Below, in pieces: positions 18,301 to 26,563 of a DNA stretch of 64,000 nt. The stretch comes from Marinagarivorans cellulosilyticus (GTDB lineage: Bacteria; Pseudomonadota; Gammaproteobacteria; Pseudomonadales; Cellvibrionaceae). The notes beneath the pieces were generated by a model. It did not search any database and was not told the origin of the DNA. It saw only the letters and a list, made by a program, of their open reading frames with translations. The DNA is taken from assembly GCF_021655555.1 (NCBI RefSeq), contig NZ_AP023086.1, positions 2,014,685 through 2,078,684 on the forward strand. The letters are read 5' to 3'. Each line of letters starts with the position of its first letter. Position 1 is the first letter of the stretch. Both the position numbers and the translations under genes were made by a program.

Positions 18301-21300
18301 ACCGGCGACTTCTGGCTCCTATGTTTTTGGTTTAGTAGTAAACGATGGCGATTTAAACTCTGTTTTAGATACCGTCATTATTACTGTTAACGATGCCAAT
18401 ATTGCGCCTGTGGCCAATGCTGGCGCCGACAAAACGGCTTACCTTGGTGATGTTATTAGCCTTAATGGCGCAGGCTCTAACGACCCCGATAACGGCCCTG
18501 CGGCCTTGGTATATACCTGGGAGCAATTAAGCGGCCCTGTGGTTAGCCTGAATAATGCCGACCAAGCCGCGCCTAACTTTATGGCAACCGAAGCGGGTAG
18601 CTATGGCTTTTCTTTGATGGTGTTTGATGGCGAGCAGGTATCGTTAGTTGATAGCGTGACGATTACGGTATTGCCCATCCCAAATATTGCCCCTATTGCC
18701 CATGCCGGCAACGCGCAAACGCAAGACTTAAACGCTACGGTAGTTTTGGATGGCGGCGATTCTTTCGACCCCGACGCCACTTCGGTGCTGAGCTTTAGCT
18801 GGACGCAATTAAGTGGCCCAGCGGTCACTTTGCAGGCGGCTAATTCAGCGTCGCCCAGTTTTACAGCCAGTGAAGAGGGCGTGTATAGCTTTGGTTTAGT
18901 AGTCAGTGATGGCAAGCTGAATTCGACGGATAGAGCTTTAGAGGCTAGCCGTTCGTTATTAATTACCGATAAAACTATTCTTGCGCAGTTTACGATGCAA
19001 AATGTGCTGCAAAAAATTCTGGACGACAGTTTTGATCAAAGCCAAACGCCTGCCGATATCATTATTAACTTAGCGAACCAGCGCCAAAGCTGTGATGATT
19101 TTAATGGCTTTCCTCAGCAAGATAACAGCAATACGCCCGATTTTTGTAGCGATGCCGGCACCGCCTTGGATATTTTTGAAGCCAATAGTGATGCACAGCT
19201 TAGCTACTACCAGCCTATTGCATTGGTGAACCGGTTCGATTTAGCTCCTGCCGATGGTGCTAATTGTGGCGAATACCGCATTGCATTTGCCGGCAATAAC
19301 ATATTTGAGCCGCGCGTTAACTTCTTTATTTTTGAAGCTAAAATGCCTAACCCAGAACCACAATTAGGCCTAGAAGCTTGTCGCCCAATTGTTGAGTATT
19401 GGGAAGCTTTAACGCACCAACGCGATGTGAATGAGCGTGCAGCGGCGCTTTATGCTTTCTTTTTTGAAGGGGTAGAAGGCTTCAATCCTGCGATTCAGGC
19501 CGATCACTTTTTAGGGTCCAATAAAGGTTCTGGTTCTTTGCGCTTAAATGCCCGTATCGACCAAACCAGTAATTGGGTGTTTATGCAGTTTGATAATGCA
19601 ACCGAGGAAAACTGCGCGCCCACGTGTACCTTTAACATGGTACAGGCACCGTTAGAAGATGTGCCTTTCCCCGAGCTTGCTGGCGATGTTGCCGGTTTAC
19701 CGCAAGCGCAATTATTCCAAGACGCGGTTATTGCATCGCTGCAAACACCGGGCGAGCAATTATTAGCAGACACCATTTCGGCATTGTCGATAGAGCTTCC
19801 CGAAAGCGTTTATTTAGGGCGCCAGCATTCCCCGCTGACACCGGCGCAAAGCGTAGCGGATTTCGCATCAGCAAATTTTGTGGCTGCTATTCAGGGTCAG
19901 CTCGATGATGTTGGGTCTTCTTTAACGCCTGAAAATATCTTGCACCGTGTTCATACCTTGTCTTGCGGTGGTTGCCATAATCAGCATTCAGATAACCTAG
20001 GTGCACCCTTGGTATTGGATACGGCTACGCAGCTTGTTGAGTTTTTAAGCATTAACGAAGAAGCCGGCCCCGATGGCCAGCGTTTTACCGTAAAGCCCGC
20101 CATGCTGGATACTTTCCTGCCAGAGCGCGAAGCCATTATTTTGGACTTCCTGGATCAAAGCCGCGTAACCATTACCGTGGCCGAAGTACCTAATATTACG
20201 CCGGTTGCCAATGCTGGGCCAGACCAAACCGTTACGGTGAATACATTGGTCGACTTGGATGGCAGCGCCTCTAACGATGCCGATACCAGCCCGCAAGCAC
20301 AGCTGAGTTATAGCTGGACTCAAACGCAAGGGCCTGCCGTTACCTTGGCTAATGCAGTCACCGCCATGCCAAGTTTTACGCCAGAAACTGCGGCCGTTTA
20401 TAGCTTTGAGCTTGTGGTGAGTGATGGTGAAGCGGTGTCTATGGTTGATAGCGTAACGGTGGTTGTAGACGCTGTTGCCAATATTGCTCCAGTGGCTAAT
20501 GCCGGCGCCGATCAAATAGTCACTGTTGGTGATGCCGTCACTTTAAGTGGCGTAGAGTCTAGCGATGCCGATGCTGGCCCAAATGCCTTAAGCTTTAGCT
20601 GGCTGCAAACCTCTGGGCCAGTCGTAGCCCTGGCCAATGCCACAACTGAAAATGCCACCTTTACTCCGCAAAGTGCCGCAAGTTACGGCTTTGAACTTAC
20701 CGTGAGCGACGGCGAAGCCACTGCAATCGATAATGTCACAGTGCTAGCCGAGCCCGATGCAACAGTAGTCGATAGTGATAACGATGGCGTACCGGATAGC
20801 CGCGATAACTGTGTAACCACGGGAAGCGACGTGGATGTTTATGGTTGTGCGCTGGTGAATAGTTTACGTATTGAAGCGGAAGACTACGAAGGCTTTAACG
20901 ATACTAGCGCCGGCAACGAAGGTAATGGTTACCGCAATGATAACGTCGATATTGAAGTGGCCGCTGATGTTGGTGCAGGCTTTAACGTAGGCTGGATTGC
21001 CGCCGGTGAATGGTTGGAATACACCGTGAATTTATCGCAAGGGCGTTACGCATTAAGCACCCGCGTTGCCTCGGCTATGGGGGGCGGCGCTTACAGTGTG
21101 TTAATTGATGGCCAAGTGGTCGCGACAGATACCGTAGGTAATACCGGTGGCTGGCAAGCTTGGCAAACCTCGAATGTTGGTGCGTTCGAGGTGGCCGGCG
21201 GTGAGCAGGTCGTTCGCATTAACATTACTGGTGGCAACTTTAATATCAACTGGTTTGAATTTACCGCGGTTGCTTTAATTGTGGATGCCGACCGCGATGG

Positions 21301-22081
21301 TGTAACTGATGATATTGATCAATGCCTTAATAGTGCGGTGAATGCGCAGGTCGATGCGACCGGTTGTGTCCCTATTAATGACAGTGATAACGATGGTGTG
21401 AGCGATGAGCTAGATCAGTGCGATAACACGCCAGCGAATACACAAGTCGATAGCGACGGCTGCGCCTTACCTGATGCCGATAATGATGGCGTAACTGATG
21501 CCTTGGATCTTTGCCCGAATAGCCAGCCAGGCGAAACAGTGGATGCCGATGGCTGTTTAGTGGTTAGCGACCAAGATAACGATGGCGTGATCGATAGCGA
21601 TGATGCCTGTCCTCAAACGCCAGCTGGCGATACGGTAGATGCGGCGGGCTGCTCTATTGTGACGGAGCTGCGCATTCAAGCGGAAGACTATATCGATTAC
21701 CAAGACACCAGTGGCGGTAATTCGGGTAATGCTTATCGCACCGATAATGTCGATATCGAAGCGGCTGCAGATATAGGCGGTGGTTTTAATGTGGGTTGGA
21801 CAGACGCCGGTGAATGGTTGGAATATAGCGTGAGCTTACCGGCTGGCACCTATTCTTTGGTGACTCGCGTGGCTTCGCTACCTGGCGGTGGTGCTTATAC
21901 CGTGGTAATTAATGGCGAGCTTATCGCCAGCGACAACGTTGGGGCAACTGGCGGCTGGCAAAGCTGGGAAAGCCATGATGTTGGCGTGTTCACTGTTGCT
22001 TCGGGCGAACATACGGTACGCATTAATATCAGCCAGGGCGCATTTAATGTGAATTGGTTGGATATTACGCGGGTCGAATAA
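15395..22081 (+). CDS. Giant secreted copper-radical-oxidase-like protein with c-haem motif and CBM6 modules
   Basis: A 2228-residue exported protein; I chose ATG 15395, which gives a clean signal MKAVCGFVLSALAGIANA. Residues about 20-485 are a kelch-type galactose/glyoxal oxidase (AA5-like) with the ligand set in place: FCSGH (Cys89, the Tyr-crosslinking Cys), RWYST (Tyr140), VYHST (Tyr347, His348) and THAFNQ (His430). Then come FN3 (490-575), PKD (578-660), a CBM4/9-like module (664-811), four PKD-like repeats (812-1179), a region with c-type haem motif CGGCH (Cys1524, Cys1527, His1528; about 1180-1590), two more PKD repeats, thrombospondin type 3 calcium repeats (DSDNDGVPD) and two CBM6 modules (1823-1960, 2091-2228). 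Copper radical oxidases turn alcohols or aldehydes into aldehydes or acids with release of H2O2; the substrate here is unknown. The haem-bearing region appears inserted between PKD units. Confidence 0.88.
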   Translation: MKAVCGFVLSALAGIANAGPFDGPEIAGEWSPLYDGDIIAVHMVMMPTGKVLTYEEGGQGAPVVDEIRIWDPVTLELTTPTFPPYDLFCSGHSVLPDGRIFIQGGQDGGDAIGEARATIYDPFTDTWDDTIPKMNAGRWYSTNTILPNGDVLVLNGAIDSYANKNLLPQIWELQTNTWRNLVNAEEAAPMGLDFYPRMFVAPDGRVFKAGPDRDSWFLDTAGTGQWTRGPNMNWDGGGNGFRGYSSTVMYDEGKIMTVGGGEQPPTATAEIIDLNDANPQWQYAAPMNHARRHLTATLLADGTVLVTGGTASPGFNNGADAVRIAEIWDPETNVWSEMAPQTNARVYHSTAVLLPDGRVQIGGGGRPAADGGIDNPNLEIYSPPYLFKGPRPVIIAAPEAVSFAETFDVEINNPENITGVNLIRLGATTHAFNQTQSINKLDWTVTPNGLSVTAPADPNRAQPGYYMLFVLDDGVPSVAKMVKFGDAEVPSVPTALASASVTPTSVALSWAGSQDNIAVASYNIYRDGTYAANVQGTTATITGLFSATQYSFTVAAVDLFGNESSESSPLIVQTAQPGQNPPNAVAGADQVAAVNINFTLDGTASSDIDGQLLTYEWSLNGALVGTTPVLQESLGIAGTYIYTLSVSDGTLVDSDQVTITVVDAINMLDNGDFSDGLAGWTAEAMQGGQAQFTVANGELHAAVDAPGDAYWSLQLFQPKAFIAGETYTLDFDARTDVGPRTFTLMIEHNGGDYTKYLIEEVTITQTQGMQHFSYEWVQGADDDNVKVGFYLGDAGVSDIWFDNMFLRRGAAVNSAPLANAGNDLTGFVDDLITLDGTASQDADNGPAALTYFWSQTAGPVATLNNDTSATPSFTPSQVGNYVFSLVVNDGELDSALDEVLVAVGEVPNEQPIARAGSDRMATVGDTIALDGSLSNDVDNGPDALTYLWSLQGGPSATLSATDIANPSFTPATSGSYVFGLVVNDGDLNSVLDTVIITVNDANIAPVANAGADKTAYLGDVISLNGAGSNDPDNGPAALVYTWEQLSGPVVSLNNADQAAPNFMATEAGSYGFSLMVFDGEQVSLVDSVTITVLPIPNIAPIAHAGNAQTQDLNATVVLDGGDSFDPDATSVLSFSWTQLSGPAVTLQAANSASPSFTASEEGVYSFGLVVSDGKLNSTDRALEASRSLLITDKTILAQFTMQNVLQKILDDSFDQSQTPADIIINLANQRQSCDDFNGFPQQDNSNTPDFCSDAGTALDIFEANSDAQLSYYQPIALVNRFDLAPADGANCGEYRIAFAGNNIFEPRVNFFIFEAKMPNPEPQLGLEACRPIVEYWEALTHQRDVNERAAALYAFFFEGVEGFNPAIQADHFLGSNKGSGSLRLNARIDQTSNWVFMQFDNATEENCAPTCTFNMVQAPLEDVPFPELAGDVAGLPQAQLFQDAVIASLQTPGEQLLADTISALSIELPESVYLGRQHSPLTPAQSVADFASANFVAAIQGQLDDVGSSLTPENILHRVHTLSCGGCHNQHSDNLGAPLVLDTATQLVEFLSINEEAGPDGQRFTVKPAMLDTFLPEREAIILDFLDQSRVTITVAEVPNITPVANAGPDQTVTVNTLVDLDGSASNDADTSPQAQLSYSWTQTQGPAVTLANAVTAMPSFTPETAAVYSFELVVSDGEAVSMVDSVTVVVDAVANIAPVANAGADQIVTVGDAVTLSGVESSDADAGPNALSFSWLQTSGPVVALANATTENATFTPQSAASYGFELTVSDGEATAIDNVTVLAEPDATVVDSDNDGVPDSRDNCVTTGSDVDVYGCALVNSLRIEAEDYEGFNDTSAGNEGNGYRNDNVDIEVAADVGAGFNVGWIAAGEWLEYTVNLSQGRYALSTRVASAMGGGAYSVLIDGQVVATDTVGNTGGWQAWQTSNVGAFEVAGGEQVVRINITGGNFNINWFEFTAVALIVDADRDGVTDDIDQCLNSAVNAQVDATGCVPINDSDNDGVSDELDQCDNTPANTQVDSDGCALPDADNDGVTDALDLCPNSQPGETVDADGCLVVSDQDNDGVIDSDDACPQTPAGDTVDAAGCSIVTELRIQAEDYIDYQDTSGGNSGNAYRTDNVDIEAAADIGGGFNVGWTDAGEWLEYSVSLPAGTYSLVTRVASLPGGGAYTVVINGELIASDNVGATGGWQSWESHDVGVFTVASGEHTVRINISQGAFNVNWLDITRVE

Positions 22082-22093
22082 CCGTCGTTTTTA

Positions 22094-22164
22094 TGCCCCA
22101 ATAGTAAAGCCCAAAGCTACCGGTACGCGACAAATACCGTGCTTTGGGCTTTACTATTGGGGCA
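22094..22164 (+). terminator. Very strong hairpin: 24-bp perfect inverted repeat
   Basis: TGCCCCAATAGTAAAGCCCA continuing to 22117 is perfectly complementary over 24 bases to 22141-22164. The 23-base loop holds a further CGGTA/TACCG pair. It lies 12 bases after the giant gene's stop. There is no proper T tract, so it may act as a processing or end-protecting structure, or as a boundary element, rather than as a classical terminator. Confidence 0.6.
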
Positions 22165-22271
22165 AGTCTATTTTAAAGGACACAGTGTTTGATTTACGGC
22201 CCGTGCGCGTGAACGTCCGTATCCCTTATACTCGGACCTTTTATGGCCAGTAAAAGATTATTCCGAATCTT

Positions 22272-22685
22272 ATGAAAACAATCTTATTAGGCTTTTTGGC
22301 AGTGTTTCTGGGTGCCTGCCAAAAGCAGAACTCACCACCGCAAAGTACAGACATCCAAGTTGCGCAGTATGTCAGTAGCAACGAATGCTTTACTGTTGAA
22401 AGTAATATTCAACATAAAATGAAGTTGCATGCCTATTTCCCATTCTATTTTGCCATTGTGGATTCTTGTGTACCCTTAACTGAAATTTCTGATATTAATT
22501 ATTATGCCGAAATGCCCGCCCATGGCCACGGTATGAATTCTATGCCAGAAATTACGGCGACTCATATTGCAGGGGAATATGCCGTTAAAGGCAGTATGTT
22601 TCACATGCCGGGTGATTGGTTGGCGACTATTGAAATTCGCTACGGTAACAAGCTAGAAATTATTCAAGTGGCGTTGTCCCTGTGA
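22272..22685 (+). CDS. YtkA/FixH-like lipoprotein
   Basis: A 137-residue lipoprotein (signal ending FLGAC). The second half, with MPAHGHGMNSMPEI followed by GEYAVKGSMFHMPGDWLATIEI, matches the YtkA/FixH-type small Ig-like domain that often carries Met/His-rich, copper-type surfaces. Two Cys in the mature part may form a disulfide. The stop overlaps the next start by 4 bases (GTGA), so it is translationally coupled to a cytochrome c peroxidase. A role in metal delivery or as a periplasmic accessory of the peroxidase is inference. Confidence 0.75.
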   Translation: MKTILLGFLAVFLGACQKQNSPPQSTDIQVAQYVSSNECFTVESNIQHKMKLHAYFPFYFAIVDSCVPLTEISDINYYAEMPAHGHGMNSMPEITATHIAGEYAVKGSMFHMPGDWLATIEIRYGNKLEIIQVALSL

Positions 22686-23830
22686 AGGCTTTATGGGCGT
22701 TAATATTATTGCTTAGCGCTGGGGCCTGCATTGGCGCCGAACGCTTGAGCGAAAGCGAGCTTAATATTGTTCGCTCGTTTACGCCCCCAGCATTACCCCT
22801 AACAGATACCACGAATCAGTACGCTGAAAACCCAGCCGCTAAAAAGCTGGGTAAGCAGCTTTTTTTTGATGCGCGCTTATCCTCTAATGGCAAAGTTTCT
22901 TGTGCGACTTGCCATGATTTTTCTCAATCTTTAGTGGATGGTAAAACGTTAGCCGCTGGTGTTGGTATTGGAAGCCGCAATACGCCAACATTAATAAATG
23001 CCGCCATGCAGCGTTGGTTTTTTCTTGATGGTAGGGCCGATAGCTTATGGCTGCAAGCAATAGGCCCGATAGAATCCAAGTTAGAAATGGGCGGCAGCTG
23101 GCAGAAAGTACACCGTTTATTTATTAACGATAAAAAATTGTTAACCGCTTACAATAGTGTTTTTACGCAAACACCGCTATTGCCAAAAGTGCCGTACTTT
23201 AAAATGGATAAAAACCGTTTTAAAGTCAATGTAGGCAAAGCTATAGCAGCGTTCGAAATGGACTTAATTCAGTTTAATTCACGCTTTGATCACTATGTGA
23301 ATGCGGTTGTTAATGGCGAGGAAAATCAGAACATTTTAAACGCTAACGAACTGCGTGGGCTTAAGGTATTTATCGGCAAAGGGCGGTGTATACAATGCCA
23401 CTCGGGCGCTAATTTTTCGGATGGTGAGTTTCACAATATTAGGCTGATGGCGGCGGTAAAAAAACCACAGGACAGTGGACGTTATGGGGTAATTAATAGC
23501 CTTAAACAAAACCCTTTGAATACCCTGGGTGCGTACAGTGATGATGTCACTGTTGGCAAAACGCAATACCTGCAGCAAAGTGAAGCCCAATGGGCCGCTT
23601 TTAAAACACCCACATTACGCAATATCGCGTTAACAGCCCCTTATATGCATGATGGCAGTATGGCAACGTTACGCCATGTTATTGAGCACTATTCTACCTT
23701 TGCAAACGCCGCCCCAGATCACCATAAAAATCCATTGTTGATGCCTCTGAATTTAACAGACGCCGAAATTACAGATCTTGAAGCATTTTTGAAGACATTG
23801 TCGGGCACCATTACTTTGCCCACTTATTAA
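22682..23830 (+). CDS. Dihaem cytochrome c peroxidase family protein (CcpA/MauG type)
   Basis: A 382-residue exported protein with GTG start and signal (LILLLSAGACIGA). It has two c-type haem sites, SCATCH (Cys74-His78) and RCIQCH (Cys236-His240), plus typical family stretches (ALGKQLFFD-like KLGKQLFFDARLS, AAFKTPTLRNIALTAPYMHDGS). Family members reduce H2O2 with electrons from small cytochromes, or, in MauG-like branches, oxidise protein side chains. It is the middle gene of a YtkA-like/peroxidase/NHL operon directly downstream of the copper-radical-oxidase gene, so peroxide removal is an attractive role; a MauG-type role cannot be excluded. Confidence 0.92.
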   Translation: MKALWALILLLSAGACIGAERLSESELNIVRSFTPPALPLTDTTNQYAENPAAKKLGKQLFFDARLSSNGKVSCATCHDFSQSLVDGKTLAAGVGIGSRNTPTLINAAMQRWFFLDGRADSLWLQAIGPIESKLEMGGSWQKVHRLFINDKKLLTAYNSVFTQTPLLPKVPYFKMDKNRFKVNVGKAIAAFEMDLIQFNSRFDHYVNAVVNGEENQNILNANELRGLKVFIGKGRCIQCHSGANFSDGEFHNIRLMAAVKKPQDSGRYGVINSLKQNPLNTLGAYSDDVTVGKTQYLQQSEAQWAAFKTPTLRNIALTAPYMHDGSMATLRHVIEHYSTFANAAPDHHKNPLLMPLNLTDAEITDLEAFLKTLSGTITLPTY

Positions 23831-23849
23831 CGATTACGCCGAACCCCTT

Positions 23850-25850
23850 ATGAAAAAAAGTTTACGTTCAATATCGACAGTTTTTGTTGCAGCAATTTTA
23901 ATCATAAGCCAAGCCGTGCAGGCGTGCCCTGTTGTGGGTGCGGCAGATCTTGCAAACATGACATTCCCTAAAACACAGTACCCTTTTATTGAGTCGGGAT
24001 CGCAGGCAAATCAGTTTAGCTATATCGAACCGCTAGGGGCTGCGGTGAGTGATAGTGCTAGGGTTTATATTTTGGATTCGATCAGTAGCAAAGTTCGGAT
24101 CTCTAACCTTGAAGGTAAAGAGCTAAAAAACTTTGGCAAAGTGGGTAAAGATGCAGGCATGTTTGTTGCCCCAAAAGGTTTAGCCATTGATAGCAAAGAA
24201 GATATTTATATTGCCGATTCGGGCAATCACCGCATTCAGCGGTTTAATAAAAATGGTCGCTATATCAACCAGTGGGGCGGTTATGGCTATGGCCAAGGCG
24301 AATTGATTAACCCTACGGGTATAGCGGTCGATGCGCAGTTTGTGTATGTTGCCGATACCGGCAATAATCGTATTGTCGTGTACAACAAGGATGGCAAGTT
24401 TATTCGTGCGTTTGGCGAATATGGCGCAGGTGATAAACAGTTTAATCAGCCTGTGGGTTTAGCAACCGATGGTTATGGCAGCCTTTATATTGCCGACTCA
24501 CAAAACGATAAAATTAAAAAATTCTCACGCGATGGCAAGTTTTACAATACGTGGGGTGCGCGCGGCGCCTTGCCTGGCCAATTAAGTACGCCGTTTGGTT
24601 TAGCCTATGCACAAGGCCTTTTATATGTGGCCGAATTAGGTAACCACCGCATTCAAACCTTTAGGGCCGGCGGTAAGTTTGAAGCCGTATTTGGCGATAC
24701 CCCCAAGCCAAGGAACCCTCTGGATATTCGTTTACATTACCCCGCCTCTATAGCGGTGTCCCCTAATGGTAAATACAAGGTGGGTTGCCAGCCTTTATTG
24801 CTGCGCTGTCAGTCCTATGCTTTAGACGCGAGCATTTACGCTTCCACTATGGAAGATTCCGCACGCTGGGAACAAGGGGTTACGCGGCACCAGTATGGCA
24901 GCGGTATAGCCGTGGATGGCAATATGCTGGCGGTGTTATATCCCGAAGAGCATTCGGTATTATTATTAGACGCCAGTACAAACCAACCGCGTTTGGTAGC
25001 AGTGGTAGGTGGTTTTGGTAGCACTGCGGGCAAATTCAAGAATCCAAGTGGTGTTGCTATAGATGGTGCTAAAAATTTACTTTACGTCAGTGATGCCCAT
25101 AACCACAGGGTGCAAGTATTTAGCTTAAAAAAAGACAGTAAAAATAAATTACACTCGGCGAGTTTTAAATTAGCTTACGGCCAGTTTGGCCAAAACGAAG
25201 GTGAGTTTAACGAGCCAAGCGCCCTAGTTAAACGTGCGAGCGGCGGTGTATTTGTTATGGATACCCTGAATAGTCGTGTGCAGGTTATCGACGATAATTT
25301 TGAGGCCATGCCAAAAGTAACGTTAGTTAACGACGCGCTAAATATTTTTTCGAGTGTGGAGCACTTTACGGTATCACAAAAGGCGCAAGAGTTTTTTTGG
25401 TTAGATACCTACCGCCCTAAAGTCGTGGTAAGCGATAACAAAAGCGCAGTTAAGCGCACGCTAGGCGAGCGCACAACGCAAGATCGGCAGCGCAAAACCC
25501 AGCTAGACCGTTTAGTTTTCCCCGCTGGCATTGCGTTAGATCATCAAGCCCGTGTTTATGTTACTGATGCAGTATCGCAAAAAATTAAACAGTTTGATGC
25601 GAATGGTATTTACCTGAAGGAGTGGGGTGGTTGGGGTGGAAAAATTGAAGAGTTTTACAAACCAAAAAGTATTGCGATAGATTCCAAGCGGGGCCGTGTT
25701 TTTGTGATTGATTTTGGTAATAATCGCGGGCAAATTTTTAATTACGACGGCGCTCTGCTTGGAGCTTTTGGCATTGGCCACGCTATGGATATCCCCCCGC
25801 AGCGCTTTCTGGGGGATATCGCTGAGGGGCAAAAGCCGGCCCCAATTTAA
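23850..25850 (+). CDS. Secreted NHL-repeat beta-propeller protein
   Basis: A 666-residue protein with signal peptide (FVAAILIISQAVQA). At least eight NHL-like blades are visible, with the pattern 'P.GLA.D....YIADS.NHRIQ.F...G.' (for example IYIADSGNHRIQRF, VYVADTGNNRIVVY, LYVSDAHNHRVQVF, YVTDAVSQKIKQF). NHL propellers are binding or scaffolding platforms, and some act as lyases; no catalytic residues can be assigned here. It lies 19 bases after the peroxidase gene and is very probably co-transcribed. It may hold a substrate or partner near the peroxidase. The gene converges on the DUF938 gene with an 18-base gap. Confidence 0.9.
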   Translation: MKKSLRSISTVFVAAILIISQAVQACPVVGAADLANMTFPKTQYPFIESGSQANQFSYIEPLGAAVSDSARVYILDSISSKVRISNLEGKELKNFGKVGKDAGMFVAPKGLAIDSKEDIYIADSGNHRIQRFNKNGRYINQWGGYGYGQGELINPTGIAVDAQFVYVADTGNNRIVVYNKDGKFIRAFGEYGAGDKQFNQPVGLATDGYGSLYIADSQNDKIKKFSRDGKFYNTWGARGALPGQLSTPFGLAYAQGLLYVAELGNHRIQTFRAGGKFEAVFGDTPKPRNPLDIRLHYPASIAVSPNGKYKVGCQPLLLRCQSYALDASIYASTMEDSARWEQGVTRHQYGSGIAVDGNMLAVLYPEEHSVLLLDASTNQPRLVAVVGGFGSTAGKFKNPSGVAIDGAKNLLYVSDAHNHRVQVFSLKKDSKNKLHSASFKLAYGQFGQNEGEFNEPSALVKRASGGVFVMDTLNSRVQVIDDNFEAMPKVTLVNDALNIFSSVEHFTVSQKAQEFFWLDTYRPKVVVSDNKSAVKRTLGERTTQDRQRKTQLDRLVFPAGIALDHQARVYVTDAVSQKIKQFDANGIYLKEWGGWGGKIEEFYKPKSIAIDSKRGRVFVIDFGNNRGQIFNYDGALLGAFGIGHAMDIPPQRFLGDIAEGQKPAPI

Positions 25851-25868
25851 GGGTGCGTTTTTTTAAGC

Positions 25869-26465
25869 TTAATCTTTTTTAAAGACTAATAGCTGGTTAT
25901 TGGCGGGCATTGGATTGTTTTCGCGCAGGGTTAAGCCTGCCGCTGTTGCCAGACTAACCAAGTCCTCTAAGTTGCGAATGCCTTGTTCTGCTTGGTTTTC
26001 GCGCAGAAACGCATCAAACTGGGCGTTACTGTCACTGGTGAAGTCGCCATTAATTTTGAATGGTCCATATAAAACAAAAATGCCACCTGCTGTCAGTAAT
26101 TCCCCTACGCCTTTAAACATTGCCTGTACTGCAGCCCAGGGCATTATATGCGCGGTATTGGCACTGTAAATGGCATTGTATTGTGTCTGTGGCCAAGGGT
26201 CAGATATTACATCGAGTGCGATTGGGTGTAATAAATTAGCTTGGGGATTTTCGTTAATCCATAAATTAATACCCTCGTGGTTAACTAACCTATCGGATGT
26301 TTGCCATTGCAAGTGGGGCAGCTCGGCGGAAAAGTACACCGCATGCTGACCTGTACCACTGCCAATTTCTAGTAGCGTTTTAGTGGTAGCTAATAAACGC
26401 TGCAAGTGTTCGCAGATAGGGTATTTGTTGTTTTCGCAAGCTTGGGAAAAGGGTTTTTCGAACAT
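25869..26465 (-). CDS. DUF938 family SAM-dependent methyltransferase-like protein
   Basis: A 198-residue cytosolic protein matching DUF938: opening FSQACENNKYPICEHL, the SAM-binding GSGTGQHAVYF (motif I), and YSANTAHIMPW. The Rossmann methyltransferase core is complete. The substrate is unknown. It stands as a single gene convergent with the NHL gene. Confidence 0.9.
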   Translation of the reverse strand: MFEKPFSQACENNKYPICEHLQRLLATTKTLLEIGSGTGQHAVYFSAELPHLQWQTSDRLVNHEGINLWINENPQANLLHPIALDVISDPWPQTQYNAIYSANTAHIMPWAAVQAMFKGVGELLTAGGIFVLYGPFKINGDFTSDSNAQFDAFLRENQAEQGIRNLEDLVSLATAAGLTLRENNPMPANNQLLVFKKD

Positions 26466-26563
26466 AAGAGTCTGTGGTGGATTATGAATGAGTGGTGTAT
26501 TTTACTTTTTAGAAATGCCCGTTAGAGGCGCCCTTTAGATAGTCGGGTAACTGTTTATGCTGG

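Noticed and set aside
15553..20515. Antisense and frame-shifted ORFs inside the giant oxidase gene
   Set aside because: Shadows of a clearly coding frame with recognisable domains throughout.
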